The position numbers were made by a program, and so were the translations under genes. The notes beneath the pieces are model-generated. The model was not told the origin of the DNA. It was given only the letters and a program-made list of their open reading frames with translations, and did no database searches. Of a stretch of DNA of 35,717 nt, positions 1 to 8,087 are shown in pieces. Within the stretch, counting starts at the first letter, position 1, and every line of letters starts with the position of its first letter. The stretch comes from Pseudomonadales bacterium (GTDB lineage: Bacteria > Pseudomonadota > Gammaproteobacteria > Pseudomonadales > Azotimanducaceae), in the NCBI GenBank assembly GCA_019090385.1, contig JAHRWB010000030.1, positions 1 to 35,717 on the forward strand. The letters are read 5' to 3'.

Positions 1-368
1 ACAATATGGGGATGTGTTGCGCTTATACTTGCATAATCAAGCTGAATATCTGCCAGAAATGGCTCTCGGTAATTGCTAAGGAACACGTCACTTTTTTTTA
101 ACAATCGTGTAAGAACTTCGCGTCCAGCGGTCGAATGTACATCTATACACAGAGATTTTTTACCCCTATTAACCGCAATAAAACCAGGCGCAATGGCTTC
201 GGGCGGTGTGGTATTGTTAATACCCCGATGGTACCGGGCTGAATCACCCAGGGGCGGTTCAACCTTTATTACCTCCGCGCCCATATCGCTCAGATACAAC
301 CCGGCACCCGGGCCTTGCAGCGCAGTGGTCATCTCTAATACGGTAATTCCGTCTAGTGGCTCTGGCAT
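1..368 (-). CDS. CaiB/BaiF family (class III) CoA-transferase, N-terminal part, cut by the window edge
   Basis: Minus-strand reading from ATG at 366-368 stays open to base 1, giving about 122 residues of the N-terminal domain; the C-terminus lies outside the window. Seen: a start like MPEPLDGITVLEM, then GAGLYLSDMGAEVIKVEPP, a glycine-rich turn, NRGKKSLCIDV and the alternating helix/strand pattern usual for family III CoA-transferases. These enzymes move CoA between carboxylic acids, so the likely role is activation of an acid intermediate. The catalytic Asp would lie beyond the edge and cannot be checked. A GAGAGG ribosome site sits about 7 bases before the start. It is the last visible gene of a minus-strand run with the amidohydrolase and the BVMO upstream (157-base gap). 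Family call is firm; the substrate is unknown. Confidence 0.85.
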   Translation of the reverse strand, partial: MPEPLDGITVLEMTTALQGPGAGLYLSDMGAEVIKVEPPLGDSARYHRGINNTTPPEAIAPGFIAVNRGKKSLCIDVHSTAGREVLTRLLKKSDVFLSNYREPFLADIQLDYASISATHPHI

Positions 369-525
369 GTGCTACCTCTCAAATTGTTGTTATTGTTGTC
401 TGAAGAGATACAGCAAGGCATTAAAACCCTAATTCATCTTGATAACTAAACTTCTACCCTGTTCCTTTTATCCACAATCTTCCGATTGAAATTCTTCTGT
501 CAAAATCGACAAATTATCAATTTGG

Positions 526-2340
526 CTAGTTTATATCCAATCCTTTCAAACTACCTTCATCCCGCCAGTCGGAAAGTATTTTAAAGAATTTGCCCGGACC
601 TCCACCAAACTGCCCGCTGAAAAAACCGTTTCGGTTACCGCTTGCGCCTTCGTTATTATAATAGCCCGGCGTACACTTAATATAGAGTTGCTCGGCACTG
701 CCAGAGTGCTGCTCGATAATATCTATCCACTCTTTTTCTGCCTCTTGGGAGGCTTCAATAGTGGATAAGCCATTGTTCACACCATGGGCAATTACATGGG
801 CTATATGCCGAGCCTGCTCATTCAGCATATGCGTTACGTTCGCCGTAACCGCTGTCTGAGTAAATCCAAGAAAAAAACAATTGGGATACCCGTGGCTATA
901 CATGCCGTGAAAAGTAGCCAGCCCCTCATCCCACTTCTTACTCAGGGCAGCGCCATCTCGACCAATCACATCATAACCAGAAGTGCCAGTATAACTGCCC
1001 CCTACCTCAAAACCGGTAGCAAAAATCAGGCAGTCTAATTCGTACTCCGTGCCATTTACGATGACGCCGGTTTCAGTAATGCGCTCTACACCCTGACCCA
1101 GGGTATCCACGAGCTCTACGTTTGATAAATTATAAGTATCCAAGTATTCATCATGAAAGCAGGGTCGCTTACAAAACTGCCAGTAATATGCCTTCAGCGC
1201 TTCCGCCGTTTTTTTATCCTGCACTATAGTATTAACTCGATCGCGGATTTCCTGCATTTTTTTCAAATCAGCAATTTCCAGCGCTTCTTTCTTTTGATCG
1301 GCTGACAAACTGGGTTTGTCCCGCTGCATTTCCTTGGCGGCATTCGCCACATCTGTCCACCCATCTCCAACCAGGTCTTTGTCAGGCTCACCACCAGTCA
1401 ATGAAAAATTAAAATTCTCTACCCGTTTCTGATGCCAGCCGGGTTTAAGTTTTTTGATCCATTCAGGGCTAGTAGGTGCGTTTTTTCTTACATCAACAGA
1501 GGAGGGTGTGCGCTGAAAAACATACAATTGCTTAGCTGCTTCACCTAAGTGTGGAATGCACTGCACCGCGGTTGCCCCGGTACCAATAATACCTACACGT
1601 TTGTCTTTCAGATTTGTGAGCTCACCGGCAGAACTGCCTCCGGTGTAATCATAATCCCAACGACTGGTATGAAAGGTATGACCTTTAAAATTTTCTATCC
1701 CGGGGATACCTGGCAATTTGGGTCGCGTCAGAATACCGTTGGACATCGCGACAAAATGCGCTTTCATTTCATCCCCACGGTTAGTATGAATAATCCACCG
1801 CGAGATACTTTCATCCCAGCGAATTTCGGTCACCTCAGTCTGAAAACAAGTATCCTTATAGAGATCGTACTTTTTCGCGATATTTTTACTGTGTTCCAAA
1901 ATTTCAGGCGCATGTGCGTAACGCTCGCTTGGAATATAATCCAACTCTTCAAGCAAGGGCATGTAGACAAAAGACTCAACATCGCACTGAGCACCGGGAT
2001 AACGATTCCAATACCAGGTACCGCCGAAATCACCTGCCTTGTCTATTACGCGAATATTTTTGACACCCGCTTCTCGCAGGTGCGCACCCGTTAGTAGCCC
2101 ACCAAAACCACCACCAATAATAACAACATCGACTTCATCGAATAATGGCTCACGTGTAAAACCAGGCTCAACATAGTGATCGTCTATAAAATTGGAAAAC
2201 TCCCCAGCAGTTGCCTGATACTGCCCGAAACCCTCTTTACGAATACGCTTGTCCCGCTCCCGGGTATATTTTTCACGCATCTCATTGGGATCAAAATCCA
2301 GATGTGATGTATCAATAGAATACTGCTGGCTATCGGCCAC
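526..2340 (-). CDS. Flavin-dependent Baeyer-Villiger monooxygenase, long N-terminal type (CPDMO-like)
   Basis: 604 residues. FAD-binding GGGFGG at 76-81, the BVMO fingerprint F-x-G-x3-H-x3-W-D at 218-229 (FKGHTFHTSRWD), NADPH-binding GTGATA around 252-257, a KRP motif at 391-393 whose Arg matches the catalytic arginine of phenylacetone monooxygenase, and an ATG motif at 441-443. The N-terminal extension with FDPNEMREKY and RERDKRIR is known from the longer BVMOs such as cyclopentadecanone monooxygenase, which have about 600 residues. The family uses NADPH and O2 to turn ketones into esters or lactones. No signal peptide is visible, so it should be cytosolic. It follows the amidohydrolase by 90 bases and probably shares its transcript. 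It is the most divergent of three related copies in the window. Ketone preference is unknown. Confidence 0.93.
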   Translation of the reverse strand: MADSQQYSIDTSHLDFDPNEMREKYTRERDKRIRKEGFGQYQATAGEFSNFIDDHYVEPGFTREPLFDEVDVVIIGGGFGGLLTGAHLREAGVKNIRVIDKAGDFGGTWYWNRYPGAQCDVESFVYMPLLEELDYIPSERYAHAPEILEHSKNIAKKYDLYKDTCFQTEVTEIRWDESISRWIIHTNRGDEMKAHFVAMSNGILTRPKLPGIPGIENFKGHTFHTSRWDYDYTGGSSAGELTNLKDKRVGIIGTGATAVQCIPHLGEAAKQLYVFQRTPSSVDVRKNAPTSPEWIKKLKPGWHQKRVENFNFSLTGGEPDKDLVGDGWTDVANAAKEMQRDKPSLSADQKKEALEIADLKKMQEIRDRVNTIVQDKKTAEALKAYYWQFCKRPCFHDEYLDTYNLSNVELVDTLGQGVERITETGVIVNGTEYELDCLIFATGFEVGGSYTGTSGYDVIGRDGAALSKKWDEGLATFHGMYSHGYPNCFFLGFTQTAVTANVTHMLNEQARHIAHVIAHGVNNGLSTIEASQEAEKEWIDIIEQHSGSAEQLYIKCTPGYYNNEGASGNRNGFFSGQFGGGPGKFFKILSDWRDEGSLKGLDIN

Positions 2341-2430
2341 AATAAAAACCCTCCCCTATAATGTTAATTGACAACTACTGCAAGCCAGTGGCATCCGTTT
2401 CCAACTGACCCGCACCTCTATACTCTTCGA

Positions 2431-3630
2431 CTAAAGCACCTGCTCTGCGGCAACTTTTACTCGCTTGATTTCATCGGCCTCGGTGGGTGGCTCAACTTTA
2501 TATAGCTTCAAGCCATTATCCCAAAGAATCTTGCGCTGGGTTTCGGCATCACAATCGCCAAGCCCTTCACGAATTCGATCGTGCACTTCCTCACCATAGA
2601 GTGAAGTGGGATGCGGAAAATCTGTTTCAAACAGGATTTTATCGACGCCCACTTTATCCAGCAAACGCCGCGGCGCAGTTTTTTCAAACCAGTAGCAAGC
2701 GTATACATTACGGGCAAAATATTCCGATGGCAGCATAGTAAGATCTGGCCGCTCTTCATCTACGCGATTGCCCTGAAATTGATAATCCAGCGCTTCCAGT
2801 ACAAAGGGAATCCAACCAATACCACTTTCTACAGACACAAATTTAATTTCAGGATAGCGAGCCAATACACCGGAGAGCAGTAAGTCACTCAGGTGTATGC
2901 CATTTTTCAAAAAGATATCTATTGAAAGGTGCGCGAATGCCGCCATCTTGCCGTATTTAGCCACAGTCTCGCGATGCAACCCACCATCCATATTGCCTGA
3001 ACCAATGTGGAAGCTTATGGGCTGGTCCAGCTCCACAGCCACTTCCCATAGAGGATTCCAGGAGTCGTCACCCATAATTGGTTGCCCCAAAGAGCCCGGA
3101 TCTCCAGTAAAGAGGATACCTCTGTGCCCCTTAGTTGCACAGCGTCTCACTTCTTTGACTGATTCTTCCACATCCCAGAACGGTATGGAGGTAATAGGCA
3201 ACAGACGGCGGGAGTCTGCTGACGCCCACTCTGTCTGCCAGTCGTTGTAAGCTTGAACACAGGCAATCTTTACCTCTTCATCTTCCATTTTTAGAAAAGC
3301 CTGGCTACCAAAACCACCCACATTGGGGTACATGACCATTGCCCATATGCCCATCTTGTCCATGTATTTCAATCGCTCATGGGCATTGAATGCACCTTGA
3401 TGCATGGCTTCCCAACTGCGAGGCCAATTGAGCATATCACCCACACCAGCAGTCGCCGACATACCAGGGTTACCAATGCGCTTATCACCCAAATACCAAA
3501 ACGGCGTACCCTTCGCATCATTTTCTATTCGAGGAACCTTGTCCTTCATATGCTCCGGTACCCGGCTGACCCACACATCTGGCGTCTCAGTGACATGGGT
3601 ATCTACATCAATAATGGTATAACCGCTCAT
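2431..3630 (-). CDS. Amidohydrolase family 2 (ACMSD-like TIM-barrel metal hydrolase/decarboxylase)
   Basis: 399 residues. Candidate metal and catalytic positions of the Amidohydro_2 group are visible: Asp10-x-His12 in DVDTHV, His208 in SFHIG, Glu268 in VSVESGIGW, and Asp337 followed by Pro-His at 339-340 in ETDFPHP. The first motif is D-x-H rather than H-x-H, a common variant in this subfamily. Members cleave C-C or C-N bonds (decarboxylases such as ACMSD and resorcylate decarboxylase) or hydrolyse rings, so the reaction cannot be fixed. A GGAGAG ribosome site precedes the ATG. This is the first gene of the left minus-strand operon and is divergent from a second amidohydrolase at 3805, across a 174-base shared promoter region. 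Pairing with a BVMO suggests it acts on an oxygenated intermediate (inference). Confidence 0.88.
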   Translation of the reverse strand: MSGYTIIDVDTHVTETPDVWVSRVPEHMKDKVPRIENDAKGTPFWYLGDKRIGNPGMSATAGVGDMLNWPRSWEAMHQGAFNAHERLKYMDKMGIWAMVMYPNVGGFGSQAFLKMEDEEVKIACVQAYNDWQTEWASADSRRLLPITSIPFWDVEESVKEVRRCATKGHRGILFTGDPGSLGQPIMGDDSWNPLWEVAVELDQPISFHIGSGNMDGGLHRETVAKYGKMAAFAHLSIDIFLKNGIHLSDLLLSGVLARYPEIKFVSVESGIGWIPFVLEALDYQFQGNRVDEERPDLTMLPSEYFARNVYACYWFEKTAPRRLLDKVGVDKILFETDFPHPTSLYGEEVHDRIREGLGDCDAETQRKILWDNGLKLYKVEPPTEADEIKRVKVAAEQVL

Positions 3631-3804
3631 GCGTACTCTCCTTGGATTTTTGTTTATATTGCATAGTTAACTTCCAACTTGTCTAGAACTTCTTTTTAAA
3701 CTCTCCATATTTCTCTTGCTTTTTAGTGCCAAAAAGTATCTTGTTTAATGCGTAACCATTAATAAATCACGGTAGTCGCTTCGGCCCTACCAAAGGGGAA
3801 ATTT
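3631..3804. promoter_or_regulatory. Divergent promoter region with an 18-base inverted repeat
   Basis: Lies between two divergent amidohydrolase genes. TTAATG at 3745-3750 and CATTAA at 3757-3762 form 6-base arms around a 6-base spacer, about 43 bases before the plus-strand start. This spacing and symmetry would suit a dimeric repressor or activator. No regulator gene is nearby. Promoter hexamers could not be assigned with confidence. Confidence 0.35.
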
Positions 3805-4965
3805 ATGATCGGACCAGGATTAATTTCTGCAGACTCGCACATTGTTGAACCACCGAACTGTTACGTTGACTATATAGAACCAAAATTCCGGGATGTTGCT
3901 CCGCGTGTGGAGCGAGGCCCAAATGGCCAGGATATTTTTGCCATTAAAGATATCAAAAGAGTTATTCCCATGGGGTTTTTAGCCGGCGCAGGTATGCGGC
4001 CATCAGAACGGGCAAAATTTGCTAAAACAACCAAGTTTAGTGGCATTTATCCCGGAGCCTGGGATCCCGTTGCCAGAAATGCTGACATGGACCGGGACGG
4101 TATTGCTGCAGAAATAATTTATGCATCTGTCGGCATGATCTTATGCACTCACCCTGATGCAGAATACAAAAATGCCTGCATGCAGGCTTACAATCGTTGG
4201 TTGGAAGAGTTTTGTGGTGCTAATCCTGAGAGACTATTCGGACTTGCCCAGACTGCCGTTATGTCTGTAGACAGCGCGATAGAAGATTTTCGTCGTGCCA
4301 AGGATATGGGCATGGTTGGGATGATGATGCCCGGCAATCCAGTGCAGGGCGATTATGATGACCATGAATATGATGCTTTATGGCAATGCGCGACTGATCT
4401 TGATCTGCCTATCTGCTTTCATATCCTTACCGCAGCAACAGGCAGCTTCGATGATATTTTTCAGCCACCACGGGGACATTCCCTGGGTGGTTTTCTAAAC
4501 ATCATTCGCGCTGTACAGGACATCGTATGCCTGATGACAATGCAAGGTGTATTCGAGCGAAACCCCAAACTAAAATTAGTTTGTGCTGAAGGTGATGCTG
4601 GCTGGATGCCTCATTATATGTACCGCATGGATCATGCTGTAACATTTAACACCGACAGTGGCCTGATTGACGGGCTCTCGAAATTACCCAGCGAATACCT
4701 TAAATCCAATGTTTCAATGACCTTTCAGGATGACTGGACCGCTTTCCAAACAGCTCACCTGATGAATCACAAGCGTCTGATCTGGGCCAGTGATTTCCCC
4801 CATACGGATTCCACCTGGCCTGAGTCAGCAAAATTGCTACGCAAACATTGCACCGGACTCACAGCCGAGCAAACAGAGGATATTTTGCGTAACAATACTG
4901 CTGAGCTATTCAACTTACCCATTGAAAAAGCTTCCTGGGAAATGCACCCTATCGCTGCGGCATAA
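3805..4965 (+). CDS. Amidohydrolase family 2 protein (second copy)
   Basis: 386 residues, ATG preceded by AAGGGGA. Conserved Amidohydro_2 positions: Asp10-x-His12 in SADSHIVEPP, His206 in CFHIL, Glu262 in CAEGDAGW, and Asp330-x2-His333 in SDFPHTDS. Residues 86-140 match the family core and end in the CMQAYNRWLEEF helix, also seen (as CVQAYNDWQTEW) in the minus-strand neighbour, so the two divergent genes are distant paralogues. It is probably cytosolic and metal-dependent, acting as a hydrolase or decarboxylase. The SDR follows after 58 bases on the same strand, suggesting co-transcription. Family call is strong; the substrate is not known. Confidence 0.88.
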   Translation: MIGPGLISADSHIVEPPNCYVDYIEPKFRDVAPRVERGPNGQDIFAIKDIKRVIPMGFLAGAGMRPSERAKFAKTTKFSGIYPGAWDPVARNADMDRDGIAAEIIYASVGMILCTHPDAEYKNACMQAYNRWLEEFCGANPERLFGLAQTAVMSVDSAIEDFRRAKDMGMVGMMMPGNPVQGDYDDHEYDALWQCATDLDLPICFHILTAATGSFDDIFQPPRGHSLGGFLNIIRAVQDIVCLMTMQGVFERNPKLKLVCAEGDAGWMPHYMYRMDHAVTFNTDSGLIDGLSKLPSEYLKSNVSMTFQDDWTAFQTAHLMNHKRLIWASDFPHTDSTWPESAKLLRKHCTGLTAEQTEDILRNNTAELFNLPIEKASWEMHPIAAA

Positions 4966-5005
4966 ACAAGCACCCTAAAACTTGTGCTAACCCGGCAATA
5001 AAATA

Positions 5006-5023
5006 ATGAGACTGGAAAACTAA
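5006..5023 (+). other. Five-codon leader ORF duplicating the start of the following SDR gene
   Basis: ATGAGACTGGAAAACTAA encodes MRLEN-stop and is followed without a gap by ATGAGACTAGAAAATAAA, the true SDR start (MRLENK). The two 18-base blocks match at 15 positions, and the first five codons are synonymous. The stop of the small reading frame abuts the SDR start, so a ribosome ending there could restart on the SDR. No strong ribosome site precedes the small frame. It may be a chance tandem duplication or a translational coupling device. Confidence 0.45.
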
Positions 5024-5803
5024 ATGAGACTAGAAAATAAAGTGGCATTAATTACCGGCGCAGGCGCAGGAATTGGGCGAGCGTCCGCCCTGGCTATGGC
5101 CAGGGAAGGCGCTACCGTCATAGTTGCAGATATCAAAAGTGATAAAGTTGATGCATGCCTTGCTGAAATAGAAACTGCTGGTGGTACAGCGACGGGTATC
5201 GTCGCTGACATGGCCAAACTTGACGAGATTGACCAGATGGTTTCATCAGTCGTTGAGCAGCACGGCAAGTTAGATGTCATATTTAACAATGCCGGCGTTA
5301 CCCGGCGCTGCAAATTGATGGATATTGACGAAGAGCTGTGGGACTGGGTCCATGACGTTAATGCGAAAGGTGTATTTTTCTGCATGAAACGCGCAGCAGA
5401 GACCATGATAAAACAAGGCCATGGTTCAATTATCAATACGGCCTCCATTGCTGGACGCGGTTATCCTGGTACATCAAATGTTGCCTATGCTGCAAGCAAA
5501 GGCGCTGTGATAGCGATGACCATGCAAGCCGCGCGTAGTCTGGGCCGCTACAATATAAACGTCAATTCTATCTGTCCCGGCGTAACCAAAACTGAACTGA
5601 TGCAGGGTATCCTCGAACTGCGTCACCAAAAAGATGGAACACCCATAGAAGATCTGGAAGCCCAGGCTGCCCATGGCATCCCCATCGGGCGCATCAATGA
5701 AGCCAGTGATATCGCTGAAATGGCAGTATTTCTGGCATCCTCAGCCGCCAGAAATATAACCGGACAGTCCATTAACGTCGATGGTGGTTTGATCATGCTG
5801 TAA
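5024..5803 (+). CDS. Short-chain dehydrogenase/reductase (SDR, classical type)
   Basis: 259 residues, the usual length of a classical SDR. Cofactor motif TGAGAGIG at 11-18, acidic Asp36 after the second strand (VADIK; suggests NAD(H) preference), NNAG at 88-91, catalytic Ser141, Tyr155 and Lys159 (YAASK), and a Rossmann C-terminus ending in ITGQSINVDGG. It should interconvert an alcohol and a ketone, which would feed ketones to the nearby BVMOs (inference). The start was chosen because MRLENKVALITG is the standard SDR opening; a near-copy of the start region lies just upstream. A strong terminator follows. The closest named type, such as FabG-like or hydroxysteroid-dehydrogenase-like, cannot be told apart by eye. 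Confidence 0.93.
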   Translation: MRLENKVALITGAGAGIGRASALAMAREGATVIVADIKSDKVDACLAEIETAGGTATGIVADMAKLDEIDQMVSSVVEQHGKLDVIFNNAGVTRRCKLMDIDEELWDWVHDVNAKGVFFCMKRAAETMIKQGHGSIINTASIAGRGYPGTSNVAYAASKGAVIAMTMQAARSLGRYNINVNSICPGVTKTELMQGILELRHQKDGTPIEDLEAQAAHGIPIGRINEASDIAEMAVFLASSAARNITGQSINVDGGLIML

Positions 5804-5825
5804 TCAGGTCGGCAGGCCAAAACCT

Positions 5826-5868
5826 AAAAAAAGCATCACAACCTGAAAGCAGGTGTGATGCTTTTTTT
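5826..5868. terminator. Bidirectional intrinsic terminator
   Basis: A run of A, then AGCATCACAACCTG, loop AAAG, CAGGTGTGATGCT and a run of seven T. The stem is 13 base pairs with one bulged A. The A-run and T-run make it work on both strands, fitting its place between the convergent SDR (plus) and zinc dehydrogenase (minus). Confidence 0.92.
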
Positions 5869-5903
5869 CATCCGCGCCACGCAGCCATCCTGGCTTCTAA
5901 TAC

Positions 5904-6992
5904 TCAGGACATATGCGGGTCTATAGCAATACAGATCGCGCCTTCTCCTACTTCACCTGCCAGGGTGCGAATCGCGGTTTCTGCATCGGCCAGAGAAAAA
6001 GTGTGAGAAGCCAGTTTTTCCAGCGGATAACGGCCCGATTCTATCACCTCAATGGCTTTTGCAAATGACGCATATTCTACGCCCAACACACCTTTGACAG
6101 TGATTTCACGAAAAATCAGGGCATCAGAATTGAATTCACGCAAACGGTTGGAACCCTTAATACCGGCCAGCACAATGGTGCCTCCCCTGCGCACCATTTT
6201 AATCGCATCAAGTATTGGCTGGGTCGCATAAGCACTGACATCCACCACCACGTCAACCCCTCTGCCCTGGGTTGCTTTGCGCACAGCAGCGACAACATCG
6301 TCATCCTCAACATTGATGGTAACATCAGCACCCAGTTCTTTGGCAAGCGCCAGCTTGTGCGCATCTGCCCGCAAGCCCGTCACAATGATAGGCCCAGCTC
6401 CGGTTTCTTTCGCTGCTATAACCGATGCTAAACCACGCTGCCCAGGTCCCAGAATGGCAATACTCTGACCTGCTCTCAAATCAGGTGCTTCCTGGGCCCA
6501 GGCAAAACCTGAACCCATGGCATTATAGAGTGCTGCCATTCTCGGTGTAACGGAACTATCCACCTTATGCATGATGGTAGCAGGATGCAGGTACATATAT
6601 TGCGCATAACCTCCCCAAAGAGAGGGCGTAATATCTGTGGATGTGTAGCCATAGGCATTACCCGGGACGACCCTGCATCGACGTCCTGTTTGGCATCCTG
6701 CACACCGCCCACAGCTTATTCCTGGCTGTACCACCACCAAATCACCCACTTGCAAATCCCAGCGACTCGCTGCTTTAGGCCCTATTTCATCAATTCGCCC
6801 CACGGGTTCATGTCCCGGTATGACAGGAAAGCGTACCTGGACCTCACCCGCATACTGCTCGTAATCAGAACCGCAGATCCCGCAAGCTTCAACCTTGAGC
6901 AGCGCATCATCCTCACCTATTTTTGGCCGAGGGAAACTTCTAATTTCCAGTTCGCCCGGGGCCGTTTGCACAACGGCTTGTACATCACTCAT
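5904..6992 (-). CDS. Zinc-dependent medium-chain alcohol dehydrogenase (MDR superfamily)
   Basis: 362 residues. Catalytic zinc ligands lie in CGICGSD (Cys40) and GHEP (His61, Glu62). The structural zinc loop is complete: Cys94, Cys97, Cys100 and Cys106. The Rossmann domain carries GPGQRG near residue 185, and the second half shows GRGVDVVVDVSA, as in threonine/sorbitol-dehydrogenase-like MDRs. Expected reaction: NAD(P)-linked oxidation of an alcohol to a ketone or aldehyde, in the cytosol. An AAGGGA ribosome site precedes the ATG. It lies 64 bases downstream of an enoyl-CoA hydratase on the same strand and is probably co-transcribed. Substrate unknown. Confidence 0.93.
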   Translation of the reverse strand: MSDVQAVVQTAPGELEIRSFPRPKIGEDDALLKVEACGICGSDYEQYAGEVQVRFPVIPGHEPVGRIDEIGPKAASRWDLQVGDLVVVQPGISCGRCAGCQTGRRCRVVPGNAYGYTSTDITPSLWGGYAQYMYLHPATIMHKVDSSVTPRMAALYNAMGSGFAWAQEAPDLRAGQSIAILGPGQRGLASVIAAKETGAGPIIVTGLRADAHKLALAKELGADVTINVEDDDVVAAVRKATQGRGVDVVVDVSAYATQPILDAIKMVRRGGTIVLAGIKGSNRLREFNSDALIFREITVKGVLGVEYASFAKAIEVIESGRYPLEKLASHTFSLADAETAIRTLAGEVGEGAICIAIDPHMS

Positions 6993-7056
6993 ATGTATCC
7001 CTTAAATAGTCTGTTTTATTTAACTACTGAATTCATCCGTTCAAATTACCCACATT

Positions 7057-7905
7057 TTACTTGCCTTTAAATACTGGCTTTCTCTTTTCGGCAAAAGCCC
7101 GTTTCGCTTCACTTGCATCTTCAGACAATTGTAAGATTGGACTCGCATTGGAGGTTAACGTTATTGTTGCCTCCAGGCTGGTGTCCAGTGCAGTGCGCAT
7201 TATTCGCTTACTATTCCACTGAACCAAAGGCGGAATAGCAATAATTCGATCACATAAACCCCGCGTATATCCCTCCAGTTCTTCCGAAGCAACAAGATGA
7301 TTCAGAACACCCCATTCCTGTGCCGTCTTCGCATCCATTTGCCCGGTATATACGAACTCCAATGCTCTACCAAGACCAATCATTTTCGGCAAATAATAGG
7401 AACCACCATTCTCAATAATCTGACCAGCCTGATGGTAAGCCACAAAACGTGTGTTTTCACACCCTATACGAATATCACAGTGCAAGGACATGTCCATACC
7501 TGATCCCACTGCGGGGCCATTAATCATCGCGATAGTGGGTTTTCGAATCAGGGATATTTCACGGTGCAAGGCAGTAAAGCCATGATAAAAATGCTGCCGG
7601 GTGGCATCAGCCCCGTCGCCCCTATTGCGCACTCCCGGAAACTCGGGGCCTGTTACCTCTTCCGGAGCGTTGGCTTTAAGATCCGCTCCAGAACAAAACC
7701 CCCGCCCAACTCCTGTCAGCACGATCACCCTAATGGACGGGTCATCATCTGCTGCTCGCATATATTCCACCACCTTGGCCACTGTGCCACGCATCTGCCC
7801 AATACCAACAAGTGCATTCATTTTCTCTGGCCGGTTAAATTTAATCCAGCAAATACCATTCTCTTCCGGCTCGTACAACAGATAATCTACTAATTCTGGT
7901 CCCAT
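7057..7905 (-). CDS. Enoyl-CoA hydratase/isomerase (crotonase) family protein
   Basis: 282 residues. The crotonase oxyanion motifs are present: GRGFCSGADL at 67-76 and NGPAVGSGMDMSLHCD at about 129-144. Where rat enoyl-CoA hydratase has its first catalytic Glu (GGGCEL), this protein has Asp138 (GSGMDM). The second glutamate region, QIIENGGSYYLP, is also atypical, so the reaction may differ from plain hydration (isomerase, hydrolase or C-C cleavage are alternatives). AAGGAG ribosome site before ATG. It is first in a minus-strand pair with the zinc dehydrogenase and divergent from the luciferase-like gene. The likely role is processing CoA-bound intermediates. Confidence 0.9.
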   Translation of the reverse strand: MGPELVDYLLYEPEENGICWIKFNRPEKMNALVGIGQMRGTVAKVVEYMRAADDDPSIRVIVLTGVGRGFCSGADLKANAPEEVTGPEFPGVRNRGDGADATRQHFYHGFTALHREISLIRKPTIAMINGPAVGSGMDMSLHCDIRIGCENTRFVAYHQAGQIIENGGSYYLPKMIGLGRALEFVYTGQMDAKTAQEWGVLNHLVASEELEGYTRGLCDRIIAIPPLVQWNSKRIMRTALDTSLEATITLTSNASPILQLSEDASEAKRAFAEKRKPVFKGK

Positions 7906-8087
7906 TCAAAGACTCCTTTTTAAGCAACAAAACAGACTTAAATATACGGTAAGTAGCCTTTCAAGTCGTATCAGTTTTTCTTATATTAAAACCGCACTGA
8001 CAGCTTCTACTCCATCCAAATAGTAGTTTCCCTTTACTATATCTATACGTTAGTCTTTTAAATGCAAGTTCAACTTAGGATTCCAAT
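7906..8087. promoter_or_regulatory. Divergent promoter region with a small inverted repeat
   Basis: AT-rich 182-base gap between the divergent hydratase and luciferase-like genes. ATAGTA at 8020-8025 and TACTAT at 8035-8040 form 6-base arms about 50 bases before the plus-strand start. This could be an operator but is short enough to be chance. Confidence 0.25.

Noticed and set aside
4970-4990. Hairpin AGCAC ... GTGCT after the second amidohydrolase
   Set aside because: Only a 5-base stem with a 10-base loop and no T-run; too weak to call a terminator, and the SDR is probably co-transcribed.
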